DNA of 64,000 nucleotides, from the NCBI GenBank assembly GCA_007922305.1, contig ML677386.1:9060222-9124221 (forward strand). The letters run 5' to 3'. The stretch is from Dermatemys mawii. Lineage: Eukaryota > Chordata > Testudines > Dermatemydidae. Under the pieces are notes generated by a model, which worked only from the letters and a program-made list of their open reading frames with translations, did not search any database and had not been told where the DNA came from. This document shows, piece after piece, positions 21,824-35,747 of this stretch (its first letter is position 1; every line of letters starts with the position of its first letter). Position numbers and translations under genes: made by a program.

Positions 21824-23694
21824 ATTAAAATGGAGTTAAGCTTGAGAGCACATTTCAGTAGTTTAGGGTAAACTATATTACAATACCCCTGTAATATAGT
21901 TTAGTCATATAATTGTGAGTAAGAGATTTTGGAATTTGTGGACCCAGATTAAATTAAACTCATTTTTAAAGAAATATTTGATTTTTTTTCCATTTTGCCC
22001 TAGATGATGTCATAGGTCTGGACTAGGTGCTAAATTTATTGCAGGACTCAGTATTAATTAACTGTAATTCTGGATCCAGTTATCTGATTTATTTGTAAAT
22101 TCTCAGAAAATTCATTCCATACTCAGAGGAAGTGTGTTAATTTTGGGGAGGATGGGCTGTATTATTCATATTTAACAAACAGGTTGATTCCCTTCTTTAA
22201 GTGCAAAACTTAACAATGGAGTTACTATCAATGCTTCCATAATAACTTGCACACTATTATTTCAAAATAGTTTTATAATTATATATCAATCTACTCATAG
22301 AGCAGAAATTGAGTCTTTGCAGTAGATCTCACTTGGGAGCCTAAATTTTAATTTAGCAGTGGCACAAAGGATCTGCAGACATCCTTGTAGTACAATGTTT
22401 ATTTACAAGGTTAGCATTCAGCATGATAGGAAATAAACTCACAAGTTACTTTTGGAAAGTTGGTGCTTTTCTTATCTTATGTGTGAATGTTCCTTTTTTA
22501 AAAAAAATCAAAGACCGAATAGCCCAATGGGTAGTGAGTGGTACACAGCATCAAAGGGTAGATACGGCTATTGGGCCATGTTGCCTCCAAGTTCTCTATA
22601 TCATAAAAACTGTGTGATTATCATTGCTGAGCCCAATTTGTACTTTTGGGCCTACATTTCCAATCAGTCTTCTCACTGATGCCCAAAATCTCAAGCCTCT
22701 AATTAAATTCCAATAAGGGACTGGATTTAAGGCCTTTTTAAACATTTTTCTCACTGATATTTTATTTCAAAATTGCATTGGATGGGGAACACATTTAAGC
22801 TAATTATCTATGAGTCTGAGGTACAAAGAAACTAGTTACACACTGTTCATTATGCACATCAACAACAAGAAATATTTCAAATAAGTACTTGTTGCAGACA
22901 GTTTGGGGTGTTTTCAAGATTAAGGTTTAGAAACTCTTATAAATGAAGTACATACACTGGAACATGCAATGCGCTTTTTAGCTTACCAAAAAAAGACAGT
23001 CATTAAACCAGTTTTTCCAATTATTTATATTTTGGGCCTTTGCTTTGGATGCTATTTTAACATACTGAGCTGGTTAGTTGACCAATGTCACATTTATTAT
23101 TTAAAAGGCTAATATCTGCACCTGGTGCTTTACTAGTGAAACACCAGCTGGAACTGTTCTGCCTGACTTGACTCTGTGCCTACCCAACACTGAGAGAATT
23201 GAACAAAAAACTCCCTCCCTCCTAGATCTGACCATGGGGAGACTCTGCAGCTACCCAGCCATGCCCCTATTCCTGGGGACAGTCAGCCCGCATTTCCATG
23301 TGGTTACTGAAAGATAGGTCTGAACCTGGCAAGCTCAAGCAGCCTGGACAGAACATTTGAAGAGATGAATCGGTGGATTTGTATAAATGTTGTAATTGAT
23401 AGTATTATAAATTAGAGCAGTAAGAGGGCCTCAGCTAACAGATGAAAAAGCTCAAAACCTACACAAATATTTGATCTTGAAACATTTCATCATAATATGT
23501 ACATGCTTCTCTTCTCCCAACCTATGCCAAAACAGAAGTTATTAACAAGTGCTATGGCTCTACCTAGAAACAAGGTAAAAGTATGGTCACTCAAGAAGGA
23601 TATATGAAGACTGATCCACATACTCACTCATATATTTTGGTCCATTCCTCATCTGAACAGCTGAATTGCAAGTTTTCTATCTTCCTTATTTATT

Positions 23695-23978
23695 ATTTGT
23701 ATTACAGTAGCACCTACTGGCCCTAAAAACCAAGATCAACATTGTGCTAGGCACTGTTACATACACATAGCAAGAGACAGTCTGTATTTCAAAGAGTTTA
23801 CAATTTAAATAGACAAAACACTCAAAAGCAGTATTCTCTCTTTTATAATGGAGAAACCGAGGCACAGGAGGAGTCTATGACTTGTCCAAGGTCAAACAAG
23901 AAGTCTGTAGCAGACCCAGGAAAAGAATCCAGCTCTCCTAAGTTCCAGACCAGTGCCTTAACCACAAGCCCATCATTC
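23695..23978 (-). repeat. MIR-like amniote SINE, antisense, long copy
   Basis: Reads TAGCACCTACTGGCCC, ATTGTGCTAGGCACTGTTAC, AGAGTTTACAATTTAAATAG, TGGAGAAACCGAGGCACAGG, CTTGTCCAAGGTCAAACAAG, AGTGCCTTAACCACAAGCCC. This is an antisense SINE with a MIR-like core attached to a longer 3' unit common in turtles and crocodilians. Confidence 0.7.
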
Positions 23979-24469
23979 CTTTAAATATATGTTGTATGGT
24001 CTGATCTCTGTTCAGATTTACATCTGTGTAATTAACTCAGTAGCAGTGAGAATTTGGCATTAAGTAAATGGGTGCTTTTGTTACATGAATTTGAGAACAG
24101 TATACAAAGATGTACCAAAAGGTTGTTTTGGTCGGTATGCCAAAAAGTAATACTGTCATAGGCCTATTTTTGCTTGGAATGGTAGAAGAATCTCAAGAGT
24201 TCCTTGTCAAACCAATTTAACATCTTCATCATTCCTTTCTAAATGCTCATTCTCTCTTTAAAATTGTATTTAGCTCTTTCCAACAGGAGAAAGCAGTAAT
24301 GCATCAAAACAAAATTACTATTATAAGACATGCTTGCTAACAAAAATAAGTGGGGTACTAAAATGAAGATAACTATACATGCAGTTTGTGTTTCTTAGTG
24401 TGGATGCAAATGGACAAGCCAAAGTGGAAGGAATGAAAATATGCAGCAGTTTATGTACTGGATCTGACT

Positions 24470-24575
24470 TTAATGTCACTTACACGGGTGTATGTTAAGA
24501 GTAAATCTGATGAACTCATTGAAGTTTACTTAGGGGTTTAACTGGTATAAGTGAGTAGACAATTAAGTCCCTACA
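24470..24575. repeat. Palindromic repeat, 'cttacaccggtgta' family
   Basis: CACTTACACGGGTGTATGTT and GGTTTAACTGGTATAAGTGA are inverted relatives around CATTGAAGTTTAC. Confidence 0.4.
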
Positions 24576-24614
24576 TATTTATGTATTTGAAGTAATTCAA
24601 TCCATTGATACCAA

Positions 24615-24785
24615 ATATAGTGGTCAGAGTGAAGAGCTGTTAGTTGGGAGTTATGGGTTCTGAGCACAGCTCTGCTGCTGTTTTGCAGTCTGGCCCCATG
24701 CAACTCATTTTAAACACTGTGCCTTCGTTTTGCCGTTTGTAAAGTGCAGATAATACTTTCCTTACCTTATTATAAGATGATTGAC
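24615..24785 (+). repeat. MIR-type SINE, sense
   Basis: GGGTTCTGAGCACAGCTCTG, CATGCAACTCATTTTAAACA, TGTGCCTTCGTTTTGCCGTT and GTAAAGTGCAGATAATACTT follow the MIR order. Confidence 0.7.
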
Positions 24786-25197
24786 AGTCTTCCCACTAGA
24801 ACTGTGAAAACTCAGTTCAAGTTGTTGACTTGCAAACATTTATTCTGTTCTCCTTCTGGCAGGAGCCACTTTTCCCATGTTGCACCAAAAAGAAAACCTG
24901 ACTTCACTGAGTCATTCCGGGATTGAAGGGGAAAGTGGGACTAGCAGGTTTTTTGCTGTGATCTATGGGCCCAGGGTTAAGTGGAGAATAGCATTTCTTC
25001 CTCAAATGCTAGTGTGTGATGTGGGACATTTTTCCCCTTGCTATACCTCTTTTCTAGTCGGTAATTATGATAATGAAATTAGAAGCCTGATTTCCTAAAT
25101 ACTTAGAGAACAGGGGTCTGTATGTTTCACGGTTTTCATAAGAACAGACCAAAGAGTTGATGGGGACAGTGCCAGTTTTCCTCTTAAAAGACATTAA

Positions 25198-25733
25198 AGG
25201 TGTATCTGTACTGCAAGTGAAGGTATCATTGTAGCACAGGTAGGCATACTACATAACCTAATCTAGCTAGCCTGGGTAACAATAGCAGTGTGGGGGCATG
25301 GGCTTCAGTGTGTGCTAACAACCAGAGTACAAGCCCTCCAAGGACCCAAGGTATGTACAGTTCTCCCTGCTGCAGGGAAAGGATCCAGCAACAGGGAGCT
25401 GCCAGAACCTGTCCCTGCTGGGGGAGTCTTTTCCCACAGAGGGGAAAGGCTCCAGCTGCAGGCAGTCAGCACGACACTACAATGCTAAAAACAGCCATGT
25501 AGATGGGATGGTTGGGCTTGGGCGTGTAGATGGTCATGCAGAGTATGTACTTGGGTCTGTACCCACACCTTTTAGCATGTCTTCGCTTGCCTAAGCTATG
25601 GCTCCTTGGCCGCACTGCTGTTATACCTTGGTAGGGATGCTGAAAGAAGCATGCAGTGTAGATGTACCTAAAGCAGCTATGCCTATCCATGCAACAATCA
25701 CTCCTTCACTTGCAGTGTAGACAAATCTGAAAC
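25198..25733. mobile_element. DNA transposon, nonautonomous, about 535 bp
   Basis: The left end GTGTATCTGTACTGCAAGTG and right end CACTTGCAGTGTAGACAAAT are inverted copies over about 24 bp. The interior is GC-richer and gives short chance frames. Superfamily uncertain. Confidence 0.7.
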
Positions 25734-26406
25734 CACCAGTCTCCCTTTCCCCAACAGCACGGTTAAATCACCACTCTGAAATGCTTGGATACACTGTAGT
25801 AGGGACTGCTGTTTCTCAAAAAGGAAATGAAGGTTAAAAATTAGTCCTTTCTTTGCCTAGCACTTCATCCTGTGACAGCTTTTGTACGGCATCTCTGCCA
25901 CAGCACATGGGTACATGATTGTATGCACCATTTATCCGGAAACTACCTGCCCTCAAGTTCATTTTAGAGCTGGAAGTCACACTAAAAGGGTGCTTGGAGC
26001 TCTGGCTCCTCAGCCAGTCAAAAGAATAAAGACAAACAAGCTTTGACATCCTGACTAGCCTGAGGGATTGAAGTCTCAAGCTAAACCTCAAGTTTAAATG
26101 GGAACCATTGGAAATTCCCTAAAGAGTGCCAATAACCAGAGAACGTGTCCAGGTTATCAAGCAGTGCAAACTTGAGGAGTGATAGTGACAAATCAAAAGA
26201 GGAAGAGATAAAACATCCAGTCCAGCTGGTGCAGAACAGAAAGAGGATTTCTGCTGGTATGGGATGAGCAAACAGGAAAGGAGAAAGATTCTATTTTTAG
26301 TTGCATCCATATAAATATGAAGTAACTTGATTTTATTTGAGATCACATTAATATACAGCCACAGGACATCTGAGTGGAAAAAGAGGAGGAAAATGGGAAT
26401 TTTCTA

Positions 26407-26515
26407 AGGCAGCATTTCCCAACCTTTTTAAAATTGAAGGATCCCCGCTTCAGAAAAAGGAAACCAACCATGGCCCTCCAACCCTGACAGGCATTTGTTA
26501 AAGTCTTACCAAAAG
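26407..26515 (+). mobile_element. Partial hAT-type MITE
   Basis: CAGCATTTCCCAACCTTTTT is a common hAT-type left terminus. The right terminus is missing or unrecognisable. Confidence 0.4.
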
Positions 26516-27138
26516 GATGCAGATATGCCAAGTAGATTGTACAGATTCTTATAACATGATGCTTCCTCTTCTTTCTTATTTGCTTTGCTGAGTAGTGGAA
26601 TAGTTTAAAATGTTGACATTTAAAGTATCATCCTTTGTGTTTTTGGCAAAATTCACAATTGTTTCAAGCTCTTTGGAGACTCAGGTAGACATTGCTGCAT
26701 AAGTACATTTGGCTCATGTTTTCACATTTTTTTTAAAACAAAGTAACAGTTACAGACTAACTTTTTATAGAAAGAAAATAAATCTGGGACCCTGGAGAAC
26801 AGTTGGGAGGTCCGTCTGTGAACCCTTTTCCCTAAGAGGGGCACAGCCTTTAGCTGGGGAAAAGCTGATCTACCCACCAAAAGCTAAAAGATAAGAAATA
26901 CTGGGTACACCAAAAGATGGACAGTTTCGCCTGTAACTGGTGAATCAAAAAGAAAAGGGAAAGAAAGGTCTAATTAGGAACCCACTTCAACTAATACACA
27001 GATCACAGCTGCAAAGAGAGGGTGTGGTGGAAGATCTCCTTTTGCATGTGACTTTAGAAGATGATCTGGAGGAGCCAAATGAGGTGACCTATGTTGTCAA
27101 CAGAGTAAAACTAGTCTGAAGTAGACCAGTACAGAATA

Positions 27139-27531
27139 GGGCATTTCTTCACTACAGAGTTAACACAGGTTTTCACTTGGGTGTGGCCCTCGACCTCCTT
27201 CCCATCTACACACACAATTGTCTCACCTGGGCTAGCTGGATTGTCTGAGACAACAGCTTAAAATTGGAATGAGCCCAGAAGGATAGACAAGTTCTCTGAC
27301 AATTGACTGGGAAAGAATGACAAGATAGCTCATTTTACTGCAGTGCCAAGAACCATGGAATGTACCCCTAGCAGTCCTAGCAACATCCAGGGGTGAGTGC
27401 ACATCACTGAGGACAAGTAATTCAGATAAGGCTTTGCGGTGTGGCCATGTACAGCCGAGCTAGACAAACCCAGATGCTCAGACCTGGGTGCCAATCACAT
27501 AAGTTAATGCTGCAATGAAGACGTCTTAAGG
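27139..27531. mobile_element. MITE, about 390 bp, Harbinger-like wording
   Basis: GGGCATTTCTTCACTACAGA then GTTAAC at the left. GTTAATGCTGCAATGAAGAC then GTCTTAAG at the right forms the inverted partner. Confidence 0.6.
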
Positions 27532-29649
27532 CTCCTCAGTATTTCATACACCAGGAATCAAAGATGAATGAAATTTTAGAAAGGAGTTGGGTTCAAGGGA
27601 CTCCAGAAATCAATCCTGACTTTCAACAATTGTGCTAGTTAGGTGATTGATATTAGGGATAAAACTGGCCATGCAAGAGTACTCTTGGAAAGGACTCTGA
27701 CCTCAGACTTGACTTAACCCATCTGAAAACAGGGACGTCTCAGTATAACACACCTCCTTATTGTATCATTTTGCTTAAATATACTCAGAATGACGCATAT
27801 TTTCAAAGAAAATCACTTAATATACACACTATTTTTTACCTGTTGCCTCCAATGGTGATTTTTTTTCAAACCAACCTTGGAAACTCATGGTTTTTGGCAG
27901 TGAGTCTGATCTATAATCTAATATACTAATAGTTCTTAATTAAAGCAATGTACTGTAGTCTGATCCAGCCAAAGTACTCAATATAGTGATATTATGGAAC
28001 TAGAGCCTGCTTTTTGTTTACATGTTACTTTAAAACAGCACTTCTTCATGGTCTGTACTGTGGTAATTTATTTTACCTAAGTGCACAGTCCGCAGTGATA
28101 GCTTGATTTGGCATTCAAAGATGGAACTTTCACTAGGTGATCATCATTTTTAGATATACTTTCAGAGCAATGACTATCAATGATTTACTAACTCTTCTCT
28201 TTCTAGCATTAGAGATACCAAAGTTGACTTATGATGCTGCAATCTTTTCTTGTATGTCTCTCACAAAGCTGTTCTCTAATAGCCTTCCCGTCGTGTAAAT
28301 TGCTCAGGTTCTCCCGCTCCCTAAAAAACATACAAGAGCTTGCTAGTGTACTGAATAACAATTTACCAGCTCAATGGATGACTCATTTTCTTTACCCAGT
28401 TCTAAGACAAGGACATTTACAATCAATAGAGAGAGATGCCACCTTCTCCCCACCTGCCTTTGAATTTAAAAACAATGGGCCAAATTCATCACTGGTGTAA
28501 ATTCACTGTTACCCCATGGATGACTATGCAAACACTAAGGGGATACACAGAACCAATACAGTTGGGAATAAAAATACTTCACATTGGACAGCACATCCCA
28601 ACACAGAAGAGCACACGTCCCTCATAAAAGAAGCCCAGTCTACTTTGGTAACCTAGGCAGTGAAGCTATTTGGTCACCCCAGTTTGTCTCATTTGCTCCC
28701 TGCCCCAACCCACCCACCCAGCTGTATTTTTCCTGAAAGACAATATTTCTGGTTTAGCTTATTATTAGTGAATGCTTGGGTTTCTGAATATGCCTCAGAA
28801 TCCTTTGCCATGATTTAAAGGCAATATCACAGCAGCTGGCATTTTGGATTCTGAGGCTCATATAAGACCCAGGACAATAGCTGCATGCGTAAAATTAACC
28901 TCACCTGTTTGGATGAATTTGTAGGGGATGCAGCAAGAAAAGAATAGTTCAGGCTGACCCGTTAGTGAATGACCATGGTTGTCTCAATACTGTGGTCATG
29001 GAAATTCAGATGTGGTACCTAATCACCTGTTTATGTATACTTAGCTTTCCCCTAAGCCTGGCCATATCACCCAGTGTAGATGCAGGTACAGGTTAAAATA
29101 GCAAAATTACCTTTTTTGTGAGTTTCACTGTTACAATTAATTTTAGAACTTTTTTCCAAAATGATCATTTGCCAATTTGTTGCTCACCTAATGAGGAATG
29201 ACACTGCAAGGAAATACATTATGCAAAATATTCAAATGAAAAAATATGTATATCAAATATTCTAAACCTGGTTAATTGCAAAATTCGATCCATCCTGCAA
29301 GTAGAAGTAGCACTACACATTTTAAAATGTACTGTGATTGAAATAAAAATTGTGGTAAAAAAACTAGTTTTTTTAAACTTATATTTTCTTGCTTTCCTTT
29401 GTAATGCAATAGCAGAATACTGTTAGTCTAAACCAACAGCATTAAAGTCTATTATCTTAGTTAGATAAATTCATGCTCAGCATTCTTAAGGTGAAAAACA
29501 TTAAATAATGGCACATATGTCAAACCTGCCAAAAATTCTGAATTATTCAAGCAAAGTCTCTCAATACTTTAGCTGGATTTTTTTTGTCTTTTAAAAAAAA
29601 ATTAGCAAATTTAGTGTTTGAAAGAGATGTCAACATTTATAGCCTTCAG

Positions 29650-29825
29650 GTAAACTTTTGAAAAAATACCAGTGACTTAGGAGCCCAAGTCATGTTTTCA
29701 ACAGCAACTTAGGCACTTAGTCTCACTGAAAGTTATTGGAGTTAAATATCTAAGCCACTTTTGAAAAACAGGACTTTAGAAATCAAAGTATTTTGGTGGT
29801 TTTGAAAATTGTACCCCTAGAGACT
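29650..29825. repeat. Palindromic 'acttaggcac' repeat
   Basis: GACTTAGGAGCCCAAGTC and AACTTAGGCACTTAGTCTCA with the inverted GGAGTTAAATATCTAAGCC belong to the short inverted-repeat family typical of sauropsid genomes. Confidence 0.4.
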
Positions 29826-30249
29826 ATCGTCTATTTAACACTAGAACATGCACAGCATGAGGAGTGCAAGATTCCCCTTCTCTGAAGGGCTGAGACTACT
29901 TTGGTGCATGAGGGGGCAGTTCAGTCTCAGTGACCACTGAATTCCTTGGTGAGTATGACAATTATCATGACTTATTTTGCTGCTTGGAGATGGACTGAGA
30001 CCACCAGCTCATTTCATTTCACATAGGTCACCAAATCATCATATGATAACAGCTTCCAGTCAGTACAAACCAGATCATGGTTTGAACAAGTGACCTAGCA
30101 ATGCAAGGCACTACATCCTATTACCAGTTCCCTGAGTCATCCAGTCTTACTGTTTTAAAATATTTATTTTATCCTTAATTTGCCATGAAACTTAACTGTA
30201 CTAATTGAATAAATAGCAATCACATTTTCTTTTCTGTTTCAACTCCTAG

Positions 30250-30367
30250 GACTTCCACTTATTTTATGCAGAACTGGGAGAAAAATGTGAAGCAATAAGT
30301 GAGAAACTGGTACAATTAGAAGATCAACTCCAAACAGCAGCCTGCATCTTGGATGACTGTTTTATTC
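30250..30367 (+). CDS. DISC1: DISC1, penultimate exon (equivalent to human exon 12)
   Basis: A 118-nt exon encoding 39 codons plus one base. It includes AELGEKCE and LEDQLQTA, which match human DISC1 (AELGEKCE and LEDQLHTA) with no gap across about 40 residues. The heptad spacing of Leu and Ile fits the C-terminal coiled coil that binds NDEL1/NDE1 (family knowledge). The acceptor is CAACTCCTAG at 30240-30249. There is no GT donor at the homologous boundary. Instead the exon ends ...TTTATTC| and is followed by ATATCCTTTT, a U12-type AT 5' splice site. The leftover C joins AG from the last exon to make CAG, the Gln present at this place in the human protein. Reading on past the junction gives a non-homologous hydrophobic tail and then a TAG stop at 30441. 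Confidence 0.93.
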
Positions 30368-30377
30368 ATATCCTTTT
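30368..30377 (+). other. U12-type AT-AC 5' splice site of DISC1 last intron
   Basis: ATATCCTTTT directly follows the last conserved exon base. It matches the minor-spliceosome 5' consensus (ATATCCTT) without mismatch. It replaces the GT expected for ordinary introns. Confidence 0.85.
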
Positions 30378-31866
30378 GCTACATGGATTAACTATTTATC
30401 TCCAAGCTTCATGTAAAGCACTAGTTTATTTTAGCATGATCTAGCTATGTTAAGTAAGGTGGAAGTGAGTGAATTTAGGTAATGTGCACATTTTTGGTCT
30501 ACTAAAACATACCCATAGTGCTCATTCGCTGTGTCTGATCCAATTTGTGATGAAGTCAATGACAGGGCTTATTTTGACTAAATAGAATTGAGATAAGCCC
30601 CATAAATTTAATCACAACACAAATTAGTCATCATCTTATCTTTGTCAATCTAATCTCTGAGTTTTATAATGTACATATCACTGTAGGGATGTAGTGCACT
30701 AGGTAGTAACAGCCACCACAAATCTGCACTTTCAAACATGATCTATTTAAATGTGAGTTCATGTGCAGTCAGAAGTGATTATAGATCTCTAAACTGGCTA
30801 TTGTTCATTCAGTAGTTGCATCATGTGGCATCTGCCATGTGATTTAATCTGCATACAGCACAGTACAGTGTAAATAGCCATAAGAGAGTTGGGTATTTGA
30901 CTCTCTTCCAGCTGAAAGCCCTTGGATAAAATACAGAAAGAACCAAAAAACTGTTTACACCATCCAGCATCTGGGTAAAGGTTGCTTAACCTTTACAAAG
31001 CCACCTCCCATATCTACACATGTAGAAATTTTCCAACTTTCAAAATACAGACTATTTTTTCACCTGTGTTGTCTAATTCTCTTGTTGTGTTTATAGAAAT
31101 AAATTACTTCCATCAAAGGTAGTGATTCTACTGAGAATGGAAATTAGCCTTCAACAAGTGTAAATGTAAAAAGCATAAGAACAGATTGGTTGGACTGGAG
31201 TCTTGGGTTAGTATTTATTCTTTGTAACTGCTGAAAAGTTTACAGTCTAAGCTAGACAAACCAAAGACAGGATGAACCTTGGAACACTAGCTCAAGTAAG
31301 ATAAGATGGGAGGAGGATTTGGGTGGAGAAGATAGCAAGCTCTCCTGGAGCAAGGAGCAGAAAGAGGGCTTGCTGGAGGTCAGGGAGTTTGCAATTGTTC
31401 TTTGTACGGGAGCAATGTGATAGAAATAAATAGCCATGAGTGCAAGAACAACAATGAATAGTAAGAAAAGAGGTTAAGGAATAGCATACAAAATGAGTGC
31501 CAATATACAGATGGGGCCAAGATTATGTAACACTTTGAAGACTAGGAAATGAAACTCGAATACAGATTGAATCCTTTCATTGGCTTTCTCAGAAGGCAGC
31601 AATTTTGTTGGAGTGACAGAGAAGAATCATTTTGGAAGCATTAGATGGATTTGATTGGATAAAAAAATGAGAGAGGTGGGAAGATCTAGAAAAGAAGTTT
31701 AAAACAGACACGATGATAGACAAGAACTGAACAAGGATTTTCAGGGAATGGGTAGGAATGAAGAGAAGATGGCTATATTACAGAGAAAAAAGGGGCATGC
31801 TGAGTAGAGACAAGTATATGGGGAGAAGTGTACAGATACCACTGCGATTGTAAGTCTGGGAGACAG

Positions 31867-32756
31867 TGTCATGGTTACAGGGAGAACTCCACCTTGGACC
31901 TCTTTTAGTCCCTCCCTCTCAAGTGTACCTGCTAGGTAACAGGGCTGGCTTTCTGCACTTCACTCCAGACAGAACCATACAGTCCAACCATTCTGGACAG
32001 AACTATACAGTCCAACCATTCTGTGTCCCTGGGGTTGCAGTCTTCCTGGTTCCCAGCCAGGTTAATGACATAGGCTGAACTGTGTTTCGAACATATAAGT
32101 CCTTTCACTCTGGGAACCTGTGACTAGAGAGTTGACTAAAGCAACTCAAAACAAGGTCTTCAGAACAAAGTATTATTCATTTCTTTCCCCAGAGATAGAA
32201 AGCATATAGAGCAAAGAGTAAAAACAATAAGAAGCTAGACACATTGCTCTGACCTACACCTTCATAATTCCTCACCGGCTTTCATAGGTTCCTGTTAGCC
32301 CAGCTAATCCCCATCCCTGGGTAGGAAAAATAGACTGTCCTGCTTGCAGCAGGCTCTCTCGGTCTGTGTGTACCCCTTAGCCTATCAGCTTTCATTGATT
32401 CTCCATGGGCAGCCCCACCTCTCTCACTTAATCCTCCTCCCTTTTCTAGGCTCATGATCCTGTAATGGCTTAGTATTTCCCGTTTGTCCTTCTCTCATGA
32501 GCCTTGGCTAAACAGCTATGTCACTTGGGTTGGGACATAGGCATAACCTCTTCATGGCTATAAATGTGGCTAATGTGTTTTACTGTTTGGTGGGATGCTC
32601 TTTATTTATCCCATTATTTTACCTTCTCTGCTTGGCTCTTTTAACAATGCCTTTTGATCTAACTCCAACTCCAAAGCAACTCTATCATAAATAGAGAGAG
32701 TCATGCACCCTATTTATAAAAATAATGTTATTTCCCAGTTTGTATCACACAAATTC
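31867..32756. mobile_element. Possible solo-LTR-like block
   Basis: An 890-bp segment less AT-rich than its flanks that begins TGTCATGGTTACAGGG and ends TTTGTATCACA, so TG...CA ends are possible. The minus strand has TATAAATAGGG followed downstream by AATAAAGAGC. No target duplication is visible, and I do not recognise internal coding sequence. A 28-bp unit is duplicated at about 31970-32025. Low confidence. Confidence 0.25.
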
Positions 32757-33479
32757 TTAATCATGTGAAATACAGGAGAGAGAGCAGAGAAATATTGAAA
32801 GGAAAGATGACTAAGTGCCATTTTGCAGAGTTTGTAATGGTAGCTGGACACCCAAGAGTGGTGGTAGAAAGACACCCAGAGATGAGGAACTGAACAGAAG
32901 GCATGCAGTTATAAGAAACATAGATTTGAGAATCAAGGCTGAAGTTGAAACCATAAGAGCAGACAAAGTCATGAAGGAAATACTGTAGAAGCTAAGGTCA
33001 AAATCTTAAGGGACACTAACAGGTGGAAGGAAATAGGAAGATGAGACACTTTATTTGAGACAGTGCATTGTTTTATAGACCTGGAGAGCCGTTATCAACC
33101 TTGCCAAAGCTTAAAATTATAGAATAAGCCTGATATTCATTAAAAGTGCATAATATTATTATGGTTTAAAATTCCTATGAGAAACAGAATGATTCAGCCA
33201 ATGTAATTAGCTATTTTGCAGTAATTTGTCATCACTTGGAATCCCTCACTGCTCTAAATGTTTGTCTTATTTTTACAGGATGATAATTAACCTGTGTTTA
33301 GCACAGACCAATTTGTAATGTGTCTGAGGCATTTGTATACTATAATTGATCGACCTTAATCCTGTTTGAGATTTCATTGCAGTGCTATATACATACACCC
33401 ATTTAATTCCACTATAATAAGCAGCAGGAGGTTCCAACTTTACACCTGATAGCTCGTTTTTAATTGAGCCCAGTGTGTC

Positions 33480-33700
33480 TAATAGGTAGAAGAGCACTGG
33501 GGGACAGGAGTCTTCTATTTTGAGACAGATTTGCTATATTTTCTTTTGGAAATCACTTTACATCTATATTTAAGTTAACCCAGCTGTTAAATGGGTCTGG
33601 CAATAGCTACCTACCTTACAGGTTTGTTGTGAGGTTTTATACATTTTTGTTTGAAAAGAACTTTTTGATTTTTCAATGACACTACAGAAGCACATAATAT
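33480..33700 (+). repeat. MIR-type SINE, sense, old
   Basis: GGAAATCACTTTACATCTAT, CAGCTGTTAAATGGGTCTGG, CAATAGCTACCTACCTTACA and GGTTTGTTGTGAGG match the MIR 3' core order. Confidence 0.7.
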
Positions 33701-35747
33701 TAGTATTATTTTTATAAAGGCAGTATATGCTTCAATTTAGTTTAAATTATGAATGTAAAAGTTAATTAAAAATCATTTTGAACTTTGAACAGAGATATGG
33801 GTCAATCTCATTTAGAAACACAATTAAGGTTTTGCCCAGATTAGTTTTGAGTGCCCCACATTTCCTTCCCCACCTTAGCCACATTTTAAGAGACAATATC
33901 TTTAACCTAGTATTAAGCAATTTTCACTATTCACAAGATTGATCTTAACTCAATCATGCACCTTGCGGTTAGCATTAGGATATATACAAGGTATATAGGT
34001 AGTGTAATTAACAATAGTGAAGAAAGACAATTTAATAGTGTTTGTTAAATGCACTATATATTAGGTGAAAATTTGGTTTCTAAGTCCAGGTACTGAAGAT
34101 CACAACATAAATCTGGAGATTTGGAAGTCATGGCTCTTTGACATCAATGATTACATAAGCTGAGTTAAATCCTGTAATGATGAATGCATAACACGTGCAT
34201 CATGTCCTGCGGGAAGGATGCTGTTATGGCTTCCAGGAGGTGCATCAAAAACAAATCAGAAAACCTATTTAAAGTTTGGTGAATATCTCAAATGATTGCT
34301 AGCAGCACAGAGAGAGCCTTTAAACTCTAGATTACTAACTAACATCCACTGAAGGTCAGTGTAACCAAAAGTTATCAAGTTGTCCCTTGTGGTCACTATG
34401 TTTTATTTGAAAGGGTTGAAAAAATCAAATCTTTACACCATTATTCAAAATCAATCTGTTGGCTGTTAAATGACCTATGAAATAATCGTGGTTTTATTCC
34501 TGGTATTCCTGTGTTACAAAAACTGGCAGCACAATTGGCACTAGTTACTATTGTCAACAGGGAGGTTAAGGATTGATCTGAGGACTAATTTTGTAATATT
34601 TTCACAGCATTTTATTTGACTTCAGTGAAAACACTTATCTCAAATGATAAGTGCTTGTGTGGTCTTTATTGAAAATACTTTTTAAGATATAAAAGGGATA
34701 GATGTAATTTTATTTGTAAAATGAGATATAGAACTTAATGAGTACAGTAAAAGCTTCCCAGCAAAACTCTTGATTGCTTGATATTTAGATAACAGAAAGG
34801 AAGCAGTGAATATATTGAGGAGAAGAAAAGTATATATCGCCAAAATGTGCTGTGAAGGTGTATGGATGTAAATGAGGGCAGAATTGGTCCCATTATCTTT
34901 TTAATGAAAAGGATTATAAATGTTCCACTAATAACTACATTCCTGCAGCTATCAAGAAATTCTGCCAATATTTAGTATACATCAAGGCTTTGATTAATAA
35001 TTAAATCTATATTAGAGGAAATAATTCCCAGATGCCATTGTTTTTCATTATACATTTAGATGGCACATAACGCTTGAATCACCCATGCTGTTACTAGTAA
35101 TTGCTGGTGTGACATGAACAAAGGAGAAGGCGATATTTCTTGGTGTTGAATATTTACACAAAGCCTCTTGGGAGTCTCATTTGGTACTGAAGTTTCTCAC
35201 TGCAAATATTAAACAGTACCTTTGTATAAAAAAGCATCAAACAGAATACAAAAAAATCTCATTTGTAGCACTTTGATTGTCTGACATGTTTGCTAAATTA
35301 TATGTAGCATAACCAAATACAACCACAAAACAGCCAACTACAGTTAATCAGTGGCAAGTGTATGAAAACAGTCTGCATCATTAATTGGAAAAACCAAAGA
35401 AGGAAAGGTGACTCATTGCTGGTGTCTGCAGGGCTGATGAGAGGTGTTACTTCACTGACAGTAAAGGCCTAGAATTTCCAGTAAAATTAAATGGCTCCTA
35501 TATTGCAATTTCACAGTCATTTTTGCTCTTAATTAGCAGTTATGGTTTGATAGACAACTTGAGTGTATTTAATAGTTCCTTCTAGAGAAAATGCTTTTGT
35601 TGAGAGAAACCTGGGTTGGGCTGTCTTATATTAAATGCACAAAATCCCCTTCCCCTCCCTTTTAAAACCCCAAATCTTAAGTAATGATTTTGAAGTTGTA
35701 ATAGCATGTTTAAATGTTGATTAGAGATACATAGGTCCTAACCTGTT

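Larger units (their letters stand above)
14975..30249 (+). other. DISC1: DISC1 intron 11
   Basis: GTAAGT at 14975 to TAG at 30249, 15.3 kb. It holds the Penelope-like insertion (19832-21823), several MITEs, MIR-type SINEs and an unrecognised higher-GC block (15800-17480). Stretches 21840-23690 and 27540-29640 are plain AT-rich DNA in which I see nothing functional. Confidence 0.8.

Noticed and set aside
30040..30130. Possible tRNA-derived SINE B-box (GGTTTGAACAAGTGACC)
   Set aside because: The box-like word is nearly palindromic, and no A-box, tail or target duplication was found.
30368..30440. Read-through extension of the DISC1 exon to a later donor at about 30411 (CAT|GTAAAG)
   Set aside because: The added residues are hydrophobic and have no counterpart in DISC1. 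The AT-AC junction at 30368 restores the conserved sequence exactly.
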